This document shows, in pieces, positions 25,323 through 38,710 of a stretch of 64,000 nt of DNA. The stretch covers positions 1-64,000 of the forward strand of contig JADCGP010000027.1 of NCBI GenBank assembly GCA_020248915.1, written 5' to 3'. This DNA is from Rubrivivax sp. GTDB taxonomy: Bacteria; Pseudomonadota; Gammaproteobacteria; Burkholderiales; Burkholderiaceae_C. Below the pieces are notes generated by a model, which saw nothing but the letters and a program-made list of their open reading frames with translations, ran no database searches and was not told the DNA's origin. Each line of letters starts with the position of its first letter. Position 1 is the stretch's first letter. The position numbers and the translations under genes were made by a program.

Positions 25323-26030
25323 ATGTACTACGAGCCCGGACAGACGCCGCACGGCCTGCCGCACGATCCGTTCAAGAGCTGCGTCGTGCCGCGGCCCATC
25401 GGCTGGATCTCGACGATCGACCGCCAGGGCCGCCACAACCTGGCGCCGTTCTCGCAGTTCCAGAACGTCACCTTCGACCCGCCGATCGTCATGTTCTCGG
25501 CCAACCAGAACTCGGCCGGCCTGCGCAAGGACACCGTGCGCAACGCCGAGGACAGCGGCGAGTTCGTCTGGAACATGGCCACCTGGAGCCAGCGCGAGGC
25601 GGTCAACGTCACGGCCATGGAGCTGCCGCCCGGGGACGACGAGTTCGAGCGCGCCGGTCTCGTCAAGCTGCCGTCGCACCGCGTCAAGCCGCCGCGCGTG
25701 GCCGGCTCGCCGATCCAGTTCGAATGCGTCTACCTCAACACGCTGCGCTTCCCGGGCACGCCGCCGATGGGCGCGGCCGACGTCGTCTTCGGCCGCGTCG
25801 TGGGCATCCACATCGACGACGCAGCGCTCACGGCCGAGGGCCTTGTCGACGTGCTCGGCATCCGCCCGATCGCGCGCATGGGCTACTTCGACTACACCGT
25901 CGTCGAAAGCCTGTTCCGGATGGTGATCCCCGGTGACAACCGCGCGCTGCTGGCCGGGCTCGAGGGCTCGGCGGCGAAGGCGCAGGACGCACGGTCGGCA
26001 CCGGACGCGCAGGGGCCGCGCACAGGCTGA
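25323..26030 (+). CDS. Flavin reductase-like FMN-binding protein
   Basis: 235 residues. DPFKSCVVPRPIGWISTID at the start and GRHNLAPFSQFQNVTFDPP with IVMFSANQN fit the flavin-reductase-like split-barrel family, in which the P-R-P-I-G-W-I-S segment lines the FMN pocket. FVWNMATWSQREAVN and VVFGRVVGIHIDDAAL follow. These proteins bind FMN and pass electrons from NAD(P)H to oxygenases or flavins. No partner oxygenase is adjacent. ATG at 25323 lies 68 bases from the divergent DUF455 gene. Last 20 residues are Ala/Gly-rich. Confidence 0.87.
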   Translation: MYYEPGQTPHGLPHDPFKSCVVPRPIGWISTIDRQGRHNLAPFSQFQNVTFDPPIVMFSANQNSAGLRKDTVRNAEDSGEFVWNMATWSQREAVNVTAMELPPGDDEFERAGLVKLPSHRVKPPRVAGSPIQFECVYLNTLRFPGTPPMGAADVVFGRVVGIHIDDAALTAEGLVDVLGIRPIARMGYFDYTVVESLFRMVIPGDNRALLAGLEGSAAKAQDARSAPDAQGPRTG

Positions 26031-26086
26031 GCCCCGCGCCGCCCGACGCTGCCGCGGCACCAGGCGACACCACCTGCCGCCGGCGC

Positions 26087-27868
26087 TCAGCGCGCTGCTT
26101 CGTCGCGCTGCGCCTGCACGAGCCGGTCGCGCAGCGCCCGGTGCTGCAGCTTGCCGGTCGCGGTGCGCGGCATCTGCTCCGCGTCGAGGAACACGTAGGC
26201 GCGCGGCCGCTTGTAGCCGGCGATGCGCTCGCGGCACCAGGCTTCCAGTTCGGCCTGCAGTCCCGCCTGCAGTTCCGCCGGCATCGGAGCCCCGCCGCCG
26301 GCCCGCAGACCGTCCCCGGACACGCCTGCGTGCCCGGGCCGAGCCACCACTGCCGCCAGCACCTTCTCGCCCCAGGTCGGGTCTGGCATGCCGACGACGG
26401 CGACGTCCTGCACCGCGGGGTGCGCGGCGAGCACGGCCTCGACCTCGCTCGGGTAGATGTTCTCGCCGCCGCTGATGATCATGTTGCTCTTGCGGTCGAC
26501 CAGGTGGATGAAGCCCTGCGCGTCGCGGCAGGCCATGTCACCCACCGAGCACCAGGCCCCGCGGAAGCACTCGAGCGTCTTCTCGGGGTTGCGCCAGTAG
26601 CCGCGGAAGACGTAGGCGGTGCGCGAGAAGAGTTCGCCGACCTCGCCGTCGGGCACTTCGCGGCCCTCCGCGTCGAGCAGCCGGATCGCCCCGCTGCCGG
26701 CCCACTCGCGGCCGACCGAGCCGAGGTGGTCGAGCTGCTCGTGCGGCCGCAGCACCGTCACCCAGCCCGCCTCGGTCGAGCCGTACAGCTCGAACAGGCG
26801 GCCGTTCGGGAACAGCTCGAGGATCGCGAGCTTGGTCTCCTTGCGGGCCGGGGCCGACGAGACGAGCAGCTTGCCGACGCGGGACAGGTCGTGCCGCGCG
26901 CGCTCCTCGGCCGGCAGCTCGAGCATCATCACGTAGTGCGTCGGCACCAGCGACGTGAAGGTGATGCGCTCGCGGGCCAGCAGCCCGAGCAGCTCGGCCG
27001 GGTCGAAGCGGGCGCGGTCGTGCACGACGATGGTCGCGCCGAGCATCGCGAAGGTCACCGCGAAGTACAGCGAGTTGGCGTGGCACAGCGGCATCACCAG
27101 CAGGCCGTTGTCGTCGGCGCCGAGGCCGAACTCGAGTGCGGTGGCCAGCGCGATCAGCGCGTTGCCCTCGTGGTGGCGCATCGCGCCCTTGGGCCGGCCG
27201 GTGGTGCCTGAGGTGTACATCAGCGCGAACAGGTCCTGCGGGCCGACGTCGACCTCGGGTGGCGCTGCAGGCGCGGCGGCTATCAGCGCCTCGTAGGACC
27301 GCCAGCCGGCCGGCGCGGCCTGCACGCCGTGGACGCCGTGCGCCGTCCCGCCGAACAGCACGCAGCGGCCGGGCTCGACGGGCAGCTGCCCGCGCAGGGC
27401 GTCGATCGCCGGGCGCAGGTCGTCCTGCACGATCAGGGCGCGGGCCTCGGCGTGCTCGACGATGTAGGCGATCTCCGGGCCGGCGAGGCGGAAGTTGAGC
27501 GGCACCGCGACCAGGCCCGCGCGCGCGATCGCGGCGTAGATCTCCAGCCACTCGATGGCGTTGTAGGCCAGCAGCGCGACGCGGTCGCCGCGCACCAGCC
27601 CGAGGCCGAGCAGCGCCTGGGCGAGCCGGCTGGCGCGTTCGTCCCACTGCGCGTACGTGAGCGTGCGGCGCGAGTCGCGCACCGCGAGCTTGTGCGGTTG
27701 AGTGCGCGCGTGCGCCGCGACCGACTCGGCGAGGGTCAGCAGTCCCGGGCTCGCGGGCGCAGCGCGGGCGGTCGCCGGCGCGGGCGTCATGGCCGGGGTC
27801 GGGGCGAGGTCCGGGGCGAGGTCCGGCGCGGAGGCCCGCCCGGAAGTCGACAGGGCCGCGTCCATCAT
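26087..27868 (-). CDS. Acyl-CoA synthetase (AMP-forming)
   Basis: 593 residues. A low-complexity Ala/Pro N-terminus (to about 40) precedes the ANL fold: [15 protein letters not shown] (phosphate loop), [45 protein letters not shown] (hinge) and [11 protein letters not shown] with the catalytic Lys. It makes an acyl-CoA through an acyl-AMP. The acid is not evident. Two ATGs in tandem (27863-27868) overlap the stop of the upstream TPP-enzyme gene, so the two are coupled and likely act in one path, the ligase supplying or using the partner's acyl-CoA or acid. Confidence 0.92.
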   Translation of the reverse strand: MMDAALSTSGRASAPDLAPDLAPTPAMTPAPATARAAPASPGLLTLAESVAAHARTQPHKLAVRDSRRTLTYAQWDERASRLAQALLGLGLVRGDRVALLAYNAIEWLEIYAAIARAGLVAVPLNFRLAGPEIAYIVEHAEARALIVQDDLRPAIDALRGQLPVEPGRCVLFGGTAHGVHGVQAAPAGWRSYEALIAAAPAAPPEVDVGPQDLFALMYTSGTTGRPKGAMRHHEGNALIALATALEFGLGADDNGLLVMPLCHANSLYFAVTFAMLGATIVVHDRARFDPAELLGLLARERITFTSLVPTHYVMMLELPAEERARHDLSRVGKLLVSSAPARKETKLAILELFPNGRLFELYGSTEAGWVTVLRPHEQLDHLGSVGREWAGSGAIRLLDAEGREVPDGEVGELFSRTAYVFRGYWRNPEKTLECFRGAWCSVGDMACRDAQGFIHLVDRKSNMIISGGENIYPSEVEAVLAAHPAVQDVAVVGMPDPTWGEKVLAAVVARPGHAGVSGDGLRAGGGAPMPAELQAGLQAELEAWCRERIAGYKRPRAYVFLDAEQMPRTATGKLQHRALRDRLVQAQRDEAAR

Positions 27869-29622
27869 GCTCGCCTCTTCTGCTCGGCCTCGTCCCAGGC
27901 GGTGAGGGCCTGGCGGTCGGGCACCCAGCCGAGGCCCTTGCCGGCGTCTGAGCTGAGCGCGTCCTGCGTCGTCACCACGTCGAGCAGTGCCGGTGCGCGG
28001 GCCAGGGCGTCGCGGATCGCGCCTTCCAGGCGCGCCGGGTCGGTGACGCGCTCGGCGTGCAGCCCGAAGGCGCGCGCCATGCCCGCATAGTCGCTCCACG
28101 CCAGCGTGGTGCCGACGACGCGGCCGCCGTAGTTCATCTCCTGGTCCAGGCGCTCGATGTTCCAGGCCGCGTTGTTGGAGACGATGAACACGGCCTTGGC
28201 GCCATGGCGCGCCGCGGTGTCGATCTCCATCGCGTTGATGCCGAAGGCGCCGTCGCCGGTGACGGCCACCACCTGCCGGCCCGGGTGCAGCAGCGCGGCC
28301 GCCGTGGCGTAGGGCGTGCCGACGCCCAGGCAGCCGAACGCGCCGGCGTCGAGGTAGGTGCGCACGTCCAGGCCCATGCGTGCGAAGCTGAGCAGGTCGC
28401 CGCCGTCGGCGACGACGATGGCGTCGTCGGCCAGCACCTTCTTCAGTGCCGCGAAGATGCGGTTGGGGTGCAGGTGGCCGTCCTTGCCCGCGGGCGCGCC
28501 GGCCATCGACTCGGCGTGACGGGCGGCGCGCCGCACGTGTTCGGCGCGCAGCGCGGCGGTCCAGGCGCGGTCGAGCGCCGGGGAGTGCGACTGCACCGCC
28601 GCCGCCAGGGCCTGGGCCGCGAGGGCGATGTCGGCCAGCAGCTCGACCTCGCCGCGGCGGTTGTCGCGCAGTTCGTCGGCGTGGTCGGCCACGCGCAGGA
28701 AGCGCGCGTGCGGGAACACGGCCGGCGAGCCGTAGCCGAGCTGGTAGTCGAGCTTGCGCCCGAGCACGACCACGCAGTCGGCCTCGCTCATGGCCCTGGC
28801 GCGCACGGCGCCGACGACGCCTGCGTGCGCGCCATCGACGAGGCCGCGGCTTTCCTGGGTGTCGAGGTAGACGGCGCCGCTGGCTTCGAGCAGCCGCGTG
28901 ATGGCCGCGCCAGCGCCGGCCGACGCGCGGGCGCCGCGGCCGGTGATGACGAGTGGCCGCTTCGCCGCCCGCAGCACGGCCGCCGCCTCGGCCACGAGGC
29001 CGGCGTCGGGGGCGAGGCGAGGCCGGGCCTTGGGGCGCAGGTGCTCGTCGAGCACGCAGGCTGCGGGCACGGCCTGGCGCAGCACGTCGGTGGGAATCTC
29101 CAGGTACACCGGTCCGGGCGGCCCGCCGTCGCCGCAGGCCAGGGCCCAGGCCTTGTCGAGGTCGCGCGCGATCTGGTCGGCCACGCGCAGCGTGCGCGAC
29201 TGGCGCGTCACCGGCGCCAGGATCGACACGTGGTCGATGCCTTGCAGCGGTCCGAGGTCGTCCTGCGGCACGGGCGGGCAGCCGCCGATCAGCAGCACCG
29301 GCACGCGCTCGAGGTGCGCGTTGGTCATCGCGGTGACGCAGTTGGTGACGCCCGGTCCGGCGGTGGCCATCGCGACCCCCAAGCCCCCCGGCCCGCCGAG
29401 TTGCGCATGCGCGTGCGCCATGTGCACCGCGGCGCCTTCGTCGCGCACGTCGACGATACGCACGCCGAGGCGGTGCAGCCAGTCCCAGATCGGCTGGATG
29501 TGGCCGCCCTGCAGGCCGTAGATGCGATTGACGCCGCGGGCGACGAGGAAGCGGGCCACCCACTCGGCCACGCTGCGATGGGCGGTGTCGGGGTGGGGGG
29601 CGGGGCGGGCGGCGGTGGACAT
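27865..29622 (-). CDS. Thiamine-diphosphate-dependent enzyme (acetolactate synthase / oxalyl-CoA decarboxylase superfamily)
   Basis: 585 residues with the three domains of the family: an N-terminal PYR domain with the conserved activating Glu62 ([13 protein letters not shown]), a central domain ([13 protein letters not shown]) and a C-terminal PP domain with [17 protein letters not shown] and the closing NN that bind Mg-TPP. The close partner is a CoA ligase, as seen for oxalyl-CoA decarboxylase and 2-hydroxyacyl-CoA lyase systems, so an acyl-CoA substrate is plausible. Decarboxylase, lyase and carboligase cannot be told apart by eye. It is divergent from a GntR regulator with two palindromes between. 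Confidence 0.88.
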   Translation of the reverse strand: MSTAARPAPHPDTAHRSVAEWVARFLVARGVNRIYGLQGGHIQPIWDWLHRLGVRIVDVRDEGAAVHMAHAHAQLGGPGGLGVAMATAGPGVTNCVTAMTNAHLERVPVLLIGGCPPVPQDDLGPLQGIDHVSILAPVTRQSRTLRVADQIARDLDKAWALACGDGGPPGPVYLEIPTDVLRQAVPAACVLDEHLRPKARPRLAPDAGLVAEAAAVLRAAKRPLVITGRGARASAGAGAAITRLLEASGAVYLDTQESRGLVDGAHAGVVGAVRARAMSEADCVVVLGRKLDYQLGYGSPAVFPHARFLRVADHADELRDNRRGEVELLADIALAAQALAAAVQSHSPALDRAWTAALRAEHVRRAARHAESMAGAPAGKDGHLHPNRIFAALKKVLADDAIVVADGGDLLSFARMGLDVRTYLDAGAFGCLGVGTPYATAAALLHPGRQVVAVTGDGAFGINAMEIDTAARHGAKAVFIVSNNAAWNIERLDQEMNYGGRVVGTTLAWSDYAGMARAFGLHAERVTDPARLEGAIRDALARAPALLDVVTTQDALSSDAGKGLGWVPDRQALTAWDEAEQKRRA

Positions 29623-29704
29623 GGGTGGGCCTGATGGATGGGACGGGAGGGGTTGGGCGGGAGGCGGGGAGGCCGGGAGACGGACAGTGCTGCATTTTCC
29701 GAAC

Positions 29705-29753
29705 TCTGAATTCAGAATGCCATTGGGGTTGCTGCGGATGAATTCCGAATTCA
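29705..29753. promoter_or_regulatory. Paired palindromic operators between the TPP gene and its GntR regulator
   Basis: TCTGAATTCAGA (29705-29716) is a perfect 12-base palindrome. TGAATTC-C-GAATTCA (29739-29753) has perfect 7-base arms. Both carry a GAATTC core, and their centres are about 35 bases apart. They lie in the only AT-rich part of the 163-base divergent promoter region. The second ends 33 bases before the regulator ATG, next to a -10-like TACACT (29772-29777). They are good candidates for binding by the adjacent FCD-type regulator. Confidence 0.65.
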
Positions 29754-29785
29754 ATGTCGCGCCGCCGGCTCTACACTGCCGTCTC

Positions 29786-30463
29786 ATGAAGGCCCTGACG
29801 CTGCAGCCCAACCTCGTCCAGCAGGTGCGCGAGGCCATCCTCGGCGAGATCGCCGCCGGCCGGCTGGCGGCGGGTGAGCGCGTCATCCAGGAGCAGGTCG
29901 CGCGCACGCTCGGCGTCTCGCGCCAGCCGGTGCAGCAGGCCCTGCTTCTGCTCCGGAGCGAGGGCGCGCTGAAGGACGCCCCCGGGCGCGGCCTGATCGT
30001 GGCGCCGCTGGCGGCCGACGAGGTCGAGCACATCTACCAGCTGCGCGCCGCGATCGAGGCGCTGGCCTGCGGGCTGGCCGCGGGGCGCAACGCCGCGCGC
30101 GCGGCGCAGCAGGGGCCGGCCCTGATCGAGGCCGGGCGCAAGGCGGTCGCCTCGGGTTCGGTGGCCCGGATGGTGGCGGCGGACATGCGCTTCCACGCCT
30201 TCGTCTACGAGCTGTCGGGCAACCCGCTGGTGGCCCCGGCGATGGGTGCGCACTGGACGCACCTGCAGCGCGCGATGGGCGAGGTGCTCACCAAGGACGA
30301 GGCGCCGCGGGACATCTGGGACCAGCACGCGGCCATGCTGGACGCCGTTTCGCGCGGCGACGCCCGGCGCGCCGAGACGCTGGCGCGCGACCACATCCTG
30401 CAGGCCGGCGGCTACATGACGGCGCGGCTGCGCGGCCAGCCGCGGCCGGCGGCAGGGGCATGA
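29786..30463 (+). CDS. GntR-family transcriptional regulator, FCD (FadR/VanR) type
   Basis: 225 residues. The winged helix spans about 8-75: [19 protein letters not shown] then [15 protein letters not shown] and DAPGRGLIV. The all-helical FCD effector domain follows, with [32 protein letters not shown] (Asp and His metal ligands) and [17 protein letters not shown] and ARDHIL (further His ligands). Such regulators usually repress divergent catabolic genes and let go when an organic acid binds. The ATG at 29786 is chosen because it starts the HTH domain; the upstream frame is a GC artefact. Confidence 0.92.
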   Translation: MKALTLQPNLVQQVREAILGEIAAGRLAAGERVIQEQVARTLGVSRQPVQQALLLLRSEGALKDAPGRGLIVAPLAADEVEHIYQLRAAIEALACGLAAGRNAARAAQQGPALIEAGRKAVASGSVARMVAADMRFHAFVYELSGNPLVAPAMGAHWTHLQRAMGEVLTKDEAPRDIWDQHAAMLDAVSRGDARRAETLARDHILQAGGYMTARLRGQPRPAAGA

Positions 30464-30473
30464 GCCGCATCCC

Positions 30474-30479
30474 TAGAAT
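30474..30479 (+). promoter_or_regulatory. Probable -10 element of the gamma carbonic anhydrase gene
   Basis: TAGAAT followed by CGCCCGC, 31 bases before the GTG start and just after the regulator stop. The sequence fits a sigma-70 -10 box. No clear -35 is seen. Confidence 0.4.
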
Positions 30480-30509
30480 CGCCCGCTTCCTTCGAACCGG
30501 GACCTGGCC

Positions 30510-31034
30510 GTGGCCATCTATCAGCTCGGCGACGACGCGCCGAGCGTCGCGCCCTCCGCCTTCGTCGCCGACAGCGCCGCGGTGATCGGCCGCGTCGCGG
30601 TGGGCGAGCAGTCCAGCGTGTGGTTCGCCGCCGTGCTGCGCGGCGACAACGAGCCCATCACGATCGGCGCGCGCACCAGCATCCAGGACGGCGCGGTGCT
30701 GCACACCGACCCCGGTTCGCCCTGCGTGGTGGGGGACGACGTCATCGTCGGCCACCAGGCCATGCTGCACGGATGCACGATCGGCGACGGCTCGCTCGTC
30801 GGCATCCAGGCCGTGGTGCTGAACGGCGCGCGCATCGGCAAGGGCTGCCTGGTGGGGGCCGGGGCCGTGGTCACCGAGGGCAAGGAGTTCCCCGACCGCT
30901 CGCTGATCCTCGGCGCGCCGGCCACGGCCGTGAAGACGCTGACCGAAGAGCAGGTGGCGCGCATGCAGCTCGGCGCGGCGAACTACGTGCACAAGACGGC
31001 GCTGTACCGGCGCGACCTCAAGAAGATCGGCTGA
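30510..31034 (+). CDS. Gamma carbonic anhydrase family protein (YrdA-like, left-handed beta-helix)
   Basis: 174 residues from GTG. Hexapeptide turns run through residues 10-130, for example VIGRVAVGEQSSVWFAAVLR, DGAVLHTDPG and VIVGHQAMLHGCTIGDGSLV. The Arg and the three His (in LHTDP, GHQAML and LHGC) match the zinc site of Cam-type gamma carbonic anhydrases. A C-terminal helix (EEQVARMQLGAANYVHK) packs along the prism. Many members show no carbonic anhydrase activity, so zinc binding is firmer than function. It precedes hslO by 17 bases and probably shares its message. Confidence 0.93.
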   Translation: MAIYQLGDDAPSVAPSAFVADSAAVIGRVAVGEQSSVWFAAVLRGDNEPITIGARTSIQDGAVLHTDPGSPCVVGDDVIVGHQAMLHGCTIGDGSLVGIQAVVLNGARIGKGCLVGAGAVVTEGKEFPDRSLILGAPATAVKTLTEEQVARMQLGAANYVHKTALYRRDLKKIG

Positions 31035-31051
31035 CGCCGCGCCTGCCGCCG

Positions 31052-32053
31052 ATGTCTAAGCTGACCAAGTTCCTGTTCGAGGGCCTGCCGGTGCGCGGCA
31101 TGCTGGTGCGCCTGACCGCCTCGTGGCAGGAATTGCTGGCGCGGCGCGCGGAGCAGGCGCCGTGGCCCGCGCCGGTGCGCGATCTGGTCGGCGAGATGGC
31201 TGCGGCCGGCGCGCTGATGCAGGCCAACATCAAGTTCAACGGCGCGCTCGTGCTGCAGGTGTTCGGAGACGGCCCGGTGAAGCTGGCGGTGGCCGAGGTG
31301 CAGCCCGACCTGTCGTTCCGTGCCACCGCCACGGTGGTGGGGGAGGTGGCGGCGGGCGCGCAGCTCGAAGCCATGCTCAACGTGCACGGCCAAGGGCGCT
31401 GCGCGATCACGCTCGACCCGCGGGACCGGCTGCCCGGCCAGCAGCCCTACCAGGGTGTGGTGCCGCTGCATGGCGACCGGCGCGAGCCGCTGCAGCGGGT
31501 GGAGCAGGTGCTCGAGCACTACATGCTGCAGAGCGAGCAGCTCGACACCCGGCTGGTACTGGCGGCCGATGGCGAGGTGGCCGCGGGCCTGCTGATCCAG
31601 CGCCTGCCGGTGGAAGGCGAGGGCAACCTCGAGGGCGCGGCTGCCGTGGCCGGCCCGCACGCTGCCGGCGGCGCCGAGCCCCGCCGCAACGAGGACGACA
31701 TCGGCCTGTCGGACGCCTTCAACCGCATCGCCACGCTGTCGGCCACGCTGACGCGCGAGGAGCTGCTCGCGCTGCCCACCGAGCGCATCCTGCATCGCCT
31801 CTTCTGGGAGGAGACGCTGCGCGTCTTCCAGCCGGTGACGCCGCGCTTCGCGTGCCGCTGCAGCCGCGCGCGCGTGCGCGGCATGCTGGTCTCGCTGGGC
31901 CGCGCCGAGAGCGAGAGCCTGATCGCCGAGCGCGGGCATGTGGAGGTCGGCTGCGAGTTCTGCGGTCTGCACTACCGTTTCGATGCCGTCGACGTCGGCG
32001 AGATGTTCACCCCCGGCCGCGACCAGCCGCCGGGCAGCCGCGCGGTGCAGTGA
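31052..32053 (+). CDS. hslO: Redox-regulated chaperone Hsp33
   Basis: 333 residues. The N-terminal domain has KFLFEGLPVRGMLVRLTASW and AAAGALMQANIKFNGALVLQ. The C-terminal redox switch carries Cys268-x-Cys270 (ACRCSR) and Cys301-x-x-Cys304 (GCEFCG), which bind zinc when reduced and form disulphides under oxidative stress, turning on holdase activity. The spacing matches the family. Cytoplasmic. The first Cys pair and the linker (about 200-265) are intact, so the switch should work. Confidence 0.95.
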   Translation: MSKLTKFLFEGLPVRGMLVRLTASWQELLARRAEQAPWPAPVRDLVGEMAAAGALMQANIKFNGALVLQVFGDGPVKLAVAEVQPDLSFRATATVVGEVAAGAQLEAMLNVHGQGRCAITLDPRDRLPGQQPYQGVVPLHGDRREPLQRVEQVLEHYMLQSEQLDTRLVLAADGEVAAGLLIQRLPVEGEGNLEGAAAVAGPHAAGGAEPRRNEDDIGLSDAFNRIATLSATLTREELLALPTERILHRLFWEETLRVFQPVTPRFACRCSRARVRGMLVSLGRAESESLIAERGHVEVGCEFCGLHYRFDAVDVGEMFTPGRDQPPGSRAVQ

Positions 32054-32101
32054 GCGCCGGTCGACGGGGCCAGCGCACCACGCCACCCAGGGAGCGAGAC
32101 C

Positions 32102-32569
32102 ATGATCTATGCGTTGCTGAAGACCCTCCACGTGCTGGCGGTCATGCTGTGGGTGGGCGGCATGCTGTTCGCGCACTTCATGCTGCGCCCGGCGCTGACC
32201 GTGCTCGAGCCGCCGCAGCGCCTGGCGCTGATGCACGCCGTGCTCGGCCGCTTCTTCACGGCGGTGCTTTGGGCGTCGCTGCTGACGCTGGTCAGCGGCT
32301 TCTGGATGATCGGCCGGATGGCCCGCAGCGCGGCGCAGACCGGCGGCCAGTTCATCTGGCCCGCCGACTGGCTGGCGATGGCGATCCTCGGCACGCTGAT
32401 GGTGGCGGTGTTCGGCCACATCCGCTTCGTGCTGTGGCGCCGGCTCGACCGCGCGCAGCGCGCCGGCGAGGCGGTCGCCGCGGCTTCGGCGCTGGCGTCG
32501 ATCCGCGCCTGGGTGCTGGCCAACCTGGTGCTCGGGCTGGTCGTCGTGGTGCTGGCCGTGTTGGTGTAG
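32102..32569 (+). CDS. CopD-like integral membrane protein
   Basis: 155 residues with four helices. The first, LLKTLHVLAVMLWVGGMLFA, has the His and W-V-G-G pattern of the CopD/DUF2269-like family. LRFFTAVLWASLLTLVSGFW, then WLAMAILGTLMVAVFGHIRF, and a last helix LVLGLVVVVLAVLV follow. His residues on helices one and three could bind haem or copper, as proposed for relatives. Function is unproven in the family. 48 bases after hslO; GGAGCGAG before the ATG is a fair ribosome site. Confidence 0.8.
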   Translation: MIYALLKTLHVLAVMLWVGGMLFAHFMLRPALTVLEPPQRLALMHAVLGRFFTAVLWASLLTLVSGFWMIGRMARSAAQTGGQFIWPADWLAMAILGTLMVAVFGHIRFVLWRRLDRAQRAGEAVAAASALASIRAWVLANLVLGLVVVVLAVLV

Positions 32570-32603
32570 GCCGCAGCCTCGGCCCGCTGCCGGGCCGGCC
32601 CGC

Positions 32604-33305
32604 TCAGGGTGTGGCGCCGCGCCGCAGCAGCCGTTCGGCCGCCGGCACGCAGCATTCGCAATTCCAGCTCGGGGCCGGGTCGCCGGCCTCGAGCCGGGTG
32701 AACAGTCCGCCCCCGCGCGGAGCCGCTGCGGCGCGTGCTGGCCCGTCCCCCGGCCCGGGCGGCGCGACACCCCGCCACGCCGGCGGCAGCGCGTCCAGCG
32801 CCGCCGAGAGACGCCGTGGCCCGCTGCCGCCGATCACGGCGTAGGGCAGCCGGTGCGCGGCCAGTGCCGCGCGCAGCAGCGAGTCCACCGGCTCGCGCAC
32901 GTGGGCGCCGTCGCGCTGCAGTCCATCGGGCACCCAGGGCAGGTCGAGCGCGGTCAGCAGCGTGACGTCGCAGCGGCGATGCCACTGCGCGGCCTCGGCT
33001 TCGAGCGATGCGTCGTCGAACAGCAGCCGGCTGTAGGCTGCGGTCACCAGGCCCGTGGTGTCGCACACCACCACGTCGTGCCGCACGGCGGCCGCGTCGA
33101 TGCGGCGGTGCTGCTCGCGCAGGATCGCGGCCTGCTCCGCCGCCTGCGGCGTGCGACCGCGAAGGTCGCACCACTCGCGCAGGTGCTCGTCGACATGCGC
33201 CACGCGCAGCCCCGCGGCGGCCAGCGCCGCGGCGAGCTCGCGCGCCAGCGTCGACTTGCCCGTGCTCTCGGCGCCGACGATGGCGATTCGGCGCGCTTCA
33301 TCCAT
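32604..33305 (-). CDS. NadR-like AAA ATPase, probable nicotinamide riboside kinase
   Basis: 233 residues. GAESTGKSTLARELAAALA is the P-loop. VDEHLREWCDLRGRTPQ and VVVCDTTGLVTAAYS follow the ribosylnicotinamide-kinase domain of NadR; the adenylyltransferase and HTH domains of enterobacterial NadR are absent. The last 15 residues hold a Cys cluster, WNCECC. The gene overlaps the end of pnuC by 8 bases, so its product should phosphorylate the nicotinamide riboside that PnuC admits and trap it for NAD synthesis. An Ala/Gly-rich insert lies at about 175-205. Confidence 0.83.
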   Translation of the reverse strand: MDEARRIAIVGAESTGKSTLARELAAALAAAGLRVAHVDEHLREWCDLRGRTPQAAEQAAILREQHRRIDAAAVRHDVVVCDTTGLVTAAYSRLLFDDASLEAEAAQWHRRCDVTLLTALDLPWVPDGLQRDGAHVREPVDSLLRAALAAHRLPYAVIGGSGPRRLSAALDALPPAWRGVAPPGPGDGPARAAAAPRGGGLFTRLEAGDPAPSWNCECCVPAAERLLRRGATP

Positions 33306-33933
33306 CGGCCGCGAGCCGCGCGCACCAGGCGCGCCAGCCCACCACGGAAAGCGCCGCGAACAGCGCGTACAGCAGCGCCGTCAGCCACAGCTGCCGCGAC
33401 GCGAACAGCGCGACGCTGAACAGGTTGACCGCCAGCCAGACCGGCCAGTTCTCGATCGCCTTGCGGCCGAGCAGCAGCTGCCCGGTCACGCTGGCGGTGG
33501 TGGCCAGCGCATCGGCCCACGGCACCGGGCTGTCGGTGCCGCGCGCCAGCGCCAGGGCCAGCAGCGGCCAGGCCGCCGCGGTGCCGGCCAGTGCCGCCAG
33601 GCGGGCGCGCGGCGCCAGCCGGTGGACCACCAGCGCGCCCCCGTCGGTGCCGCGGCCGTGCAGCCACTGCCACCAGCCCCAGGCCGACACGGCCACGAAG
33701 AAGAGCTGCAGTGCCACCTGGCCATACAGCCGCGCGTCGGCGAACAGCAGCGCATACAGCAGCGCGGCGGCCATGGCCAGCGGCCAGGCCACCGGGCGGA
33801 CGCGGATGTTGGCCGCCACCATCGCCAGCGACAGCCCGAACGCGGCCAGCTCGAGCCAGGTGACCGGGCTGCCCCACAGGCTGAAGGCGGACGCCAGCGC
33901 CGGGCGCGCCCAGTCGAGCAGCGGTGCGGTCAC
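33298..33933 (-). CDS. pnuC: Nicotinamide riboside transporter PnuC
   Basis: 211 residues with about seven helices. WLELAAFGLSLAMVAANIR begins the core. LQLFFVAVSAWGWWQWLHG is the PnuC signature helix with its W-x-W-W-x-W pattern. TGQLLLGRKAIENWPVWLAVN then carries the E-N-W-x-x-W motif that lines the substrate site. Facilitated diffusion, driven by phosphorylation in the cytosol; the kinase is encoded by the overlapping next gene. Thiamine (PnuT) or riboflavin (PnuX) relatives exist, but the kinase partner argues for nicotinamide riboside. Confidence 0.9.
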   Translation of the reverse strand: MTAPLLDWARPALASAFSLWGSPVTWLELAAFGLSLAMVAANIRVRPVAWPLAMAAALLYALLFADARLYGQVALQLFFVAVSAWGWWQWLHGRGTDGGALVVHRLAPRARLAALAGTAAAWPLLALALARGTDSPVPWADALATTASVTGQLLLGRKAIENWPVWLAVNLFSVALFASRQLWLTALLYALFAALSVVGWRAWCARLAADG

Positions 33934-33948
33934 CGACCGGGCGCGGCG

Positions 33949-34224
33949 TCAGCGCCGCGGCATCAGCTGCACGAGGATCTCGTCGGCCTTGACCATGCCG
34001 AGCTCGCCGCGCGCCTTCTCCTCGATCATCTCGAGGCCTTCGCGCAGGTCGCGCACCTCGGCCTGCGCACGGGCGTTTCGCTCGCGCGCGGCGCGGTTGG
34101 CGACGGTCTGCTGCTCGAGCTGCGAGCGCAGGCTCATGACCTGCGGCATGTTCGACGGGCCGAGCCAGAGGTCAGCCTGCACGCCGACCACGGCGACGGC
34201 CAGGGCGACGGTGAACCAGCGCAT
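33949..34224 (-). CDS. ftsB: Cell-division protein FtsB
   Basis: 91 residues: one N-terminal membrane helix (3-20), then a coiled coil (about 28-70, LRSQLEQQTVANRAARERNA) and a short C-terminal stretch EKARGELGMVKADEIL with the conserved G-E-L-G-M-V segment. FtsB joins FtsL and FtsQ at the septum and regulates FtsWI. It lies 28 bases after eno, the usual neighbour in proteobacteria. Confidence 0.93.
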   Translation of the reverse strand: MRWFTVALAVAVVGVQADLWLGPSNMPQVMSLRSQLEQQTVANRAARERNARAQAEVRDLREGLEMIEEKARGELGMVKADEILVQLMPRR

Positions 34225-34252
34225 GGGGGTGCTTCCGTGCAGGCGTGGCGGC

Positions 34253-38545
<4,293 letters not shown>

Positions 38546-38710
38546 TGGGACGCTGGCGCTGCGGTGGGCGGCGCGGGCCGGGATGTCGGTGCGCCCGGGG
38601 GCGGTTTCGCCCCTCATCGCGGGCGTGCCCGGGTTCCGCCTGCGACCGCCCGCGCGAGCGACGGCGAGTGCAGTGCATGCGCCGCACGGGGTGTGCGGCG
38701 GGAGAACCCG

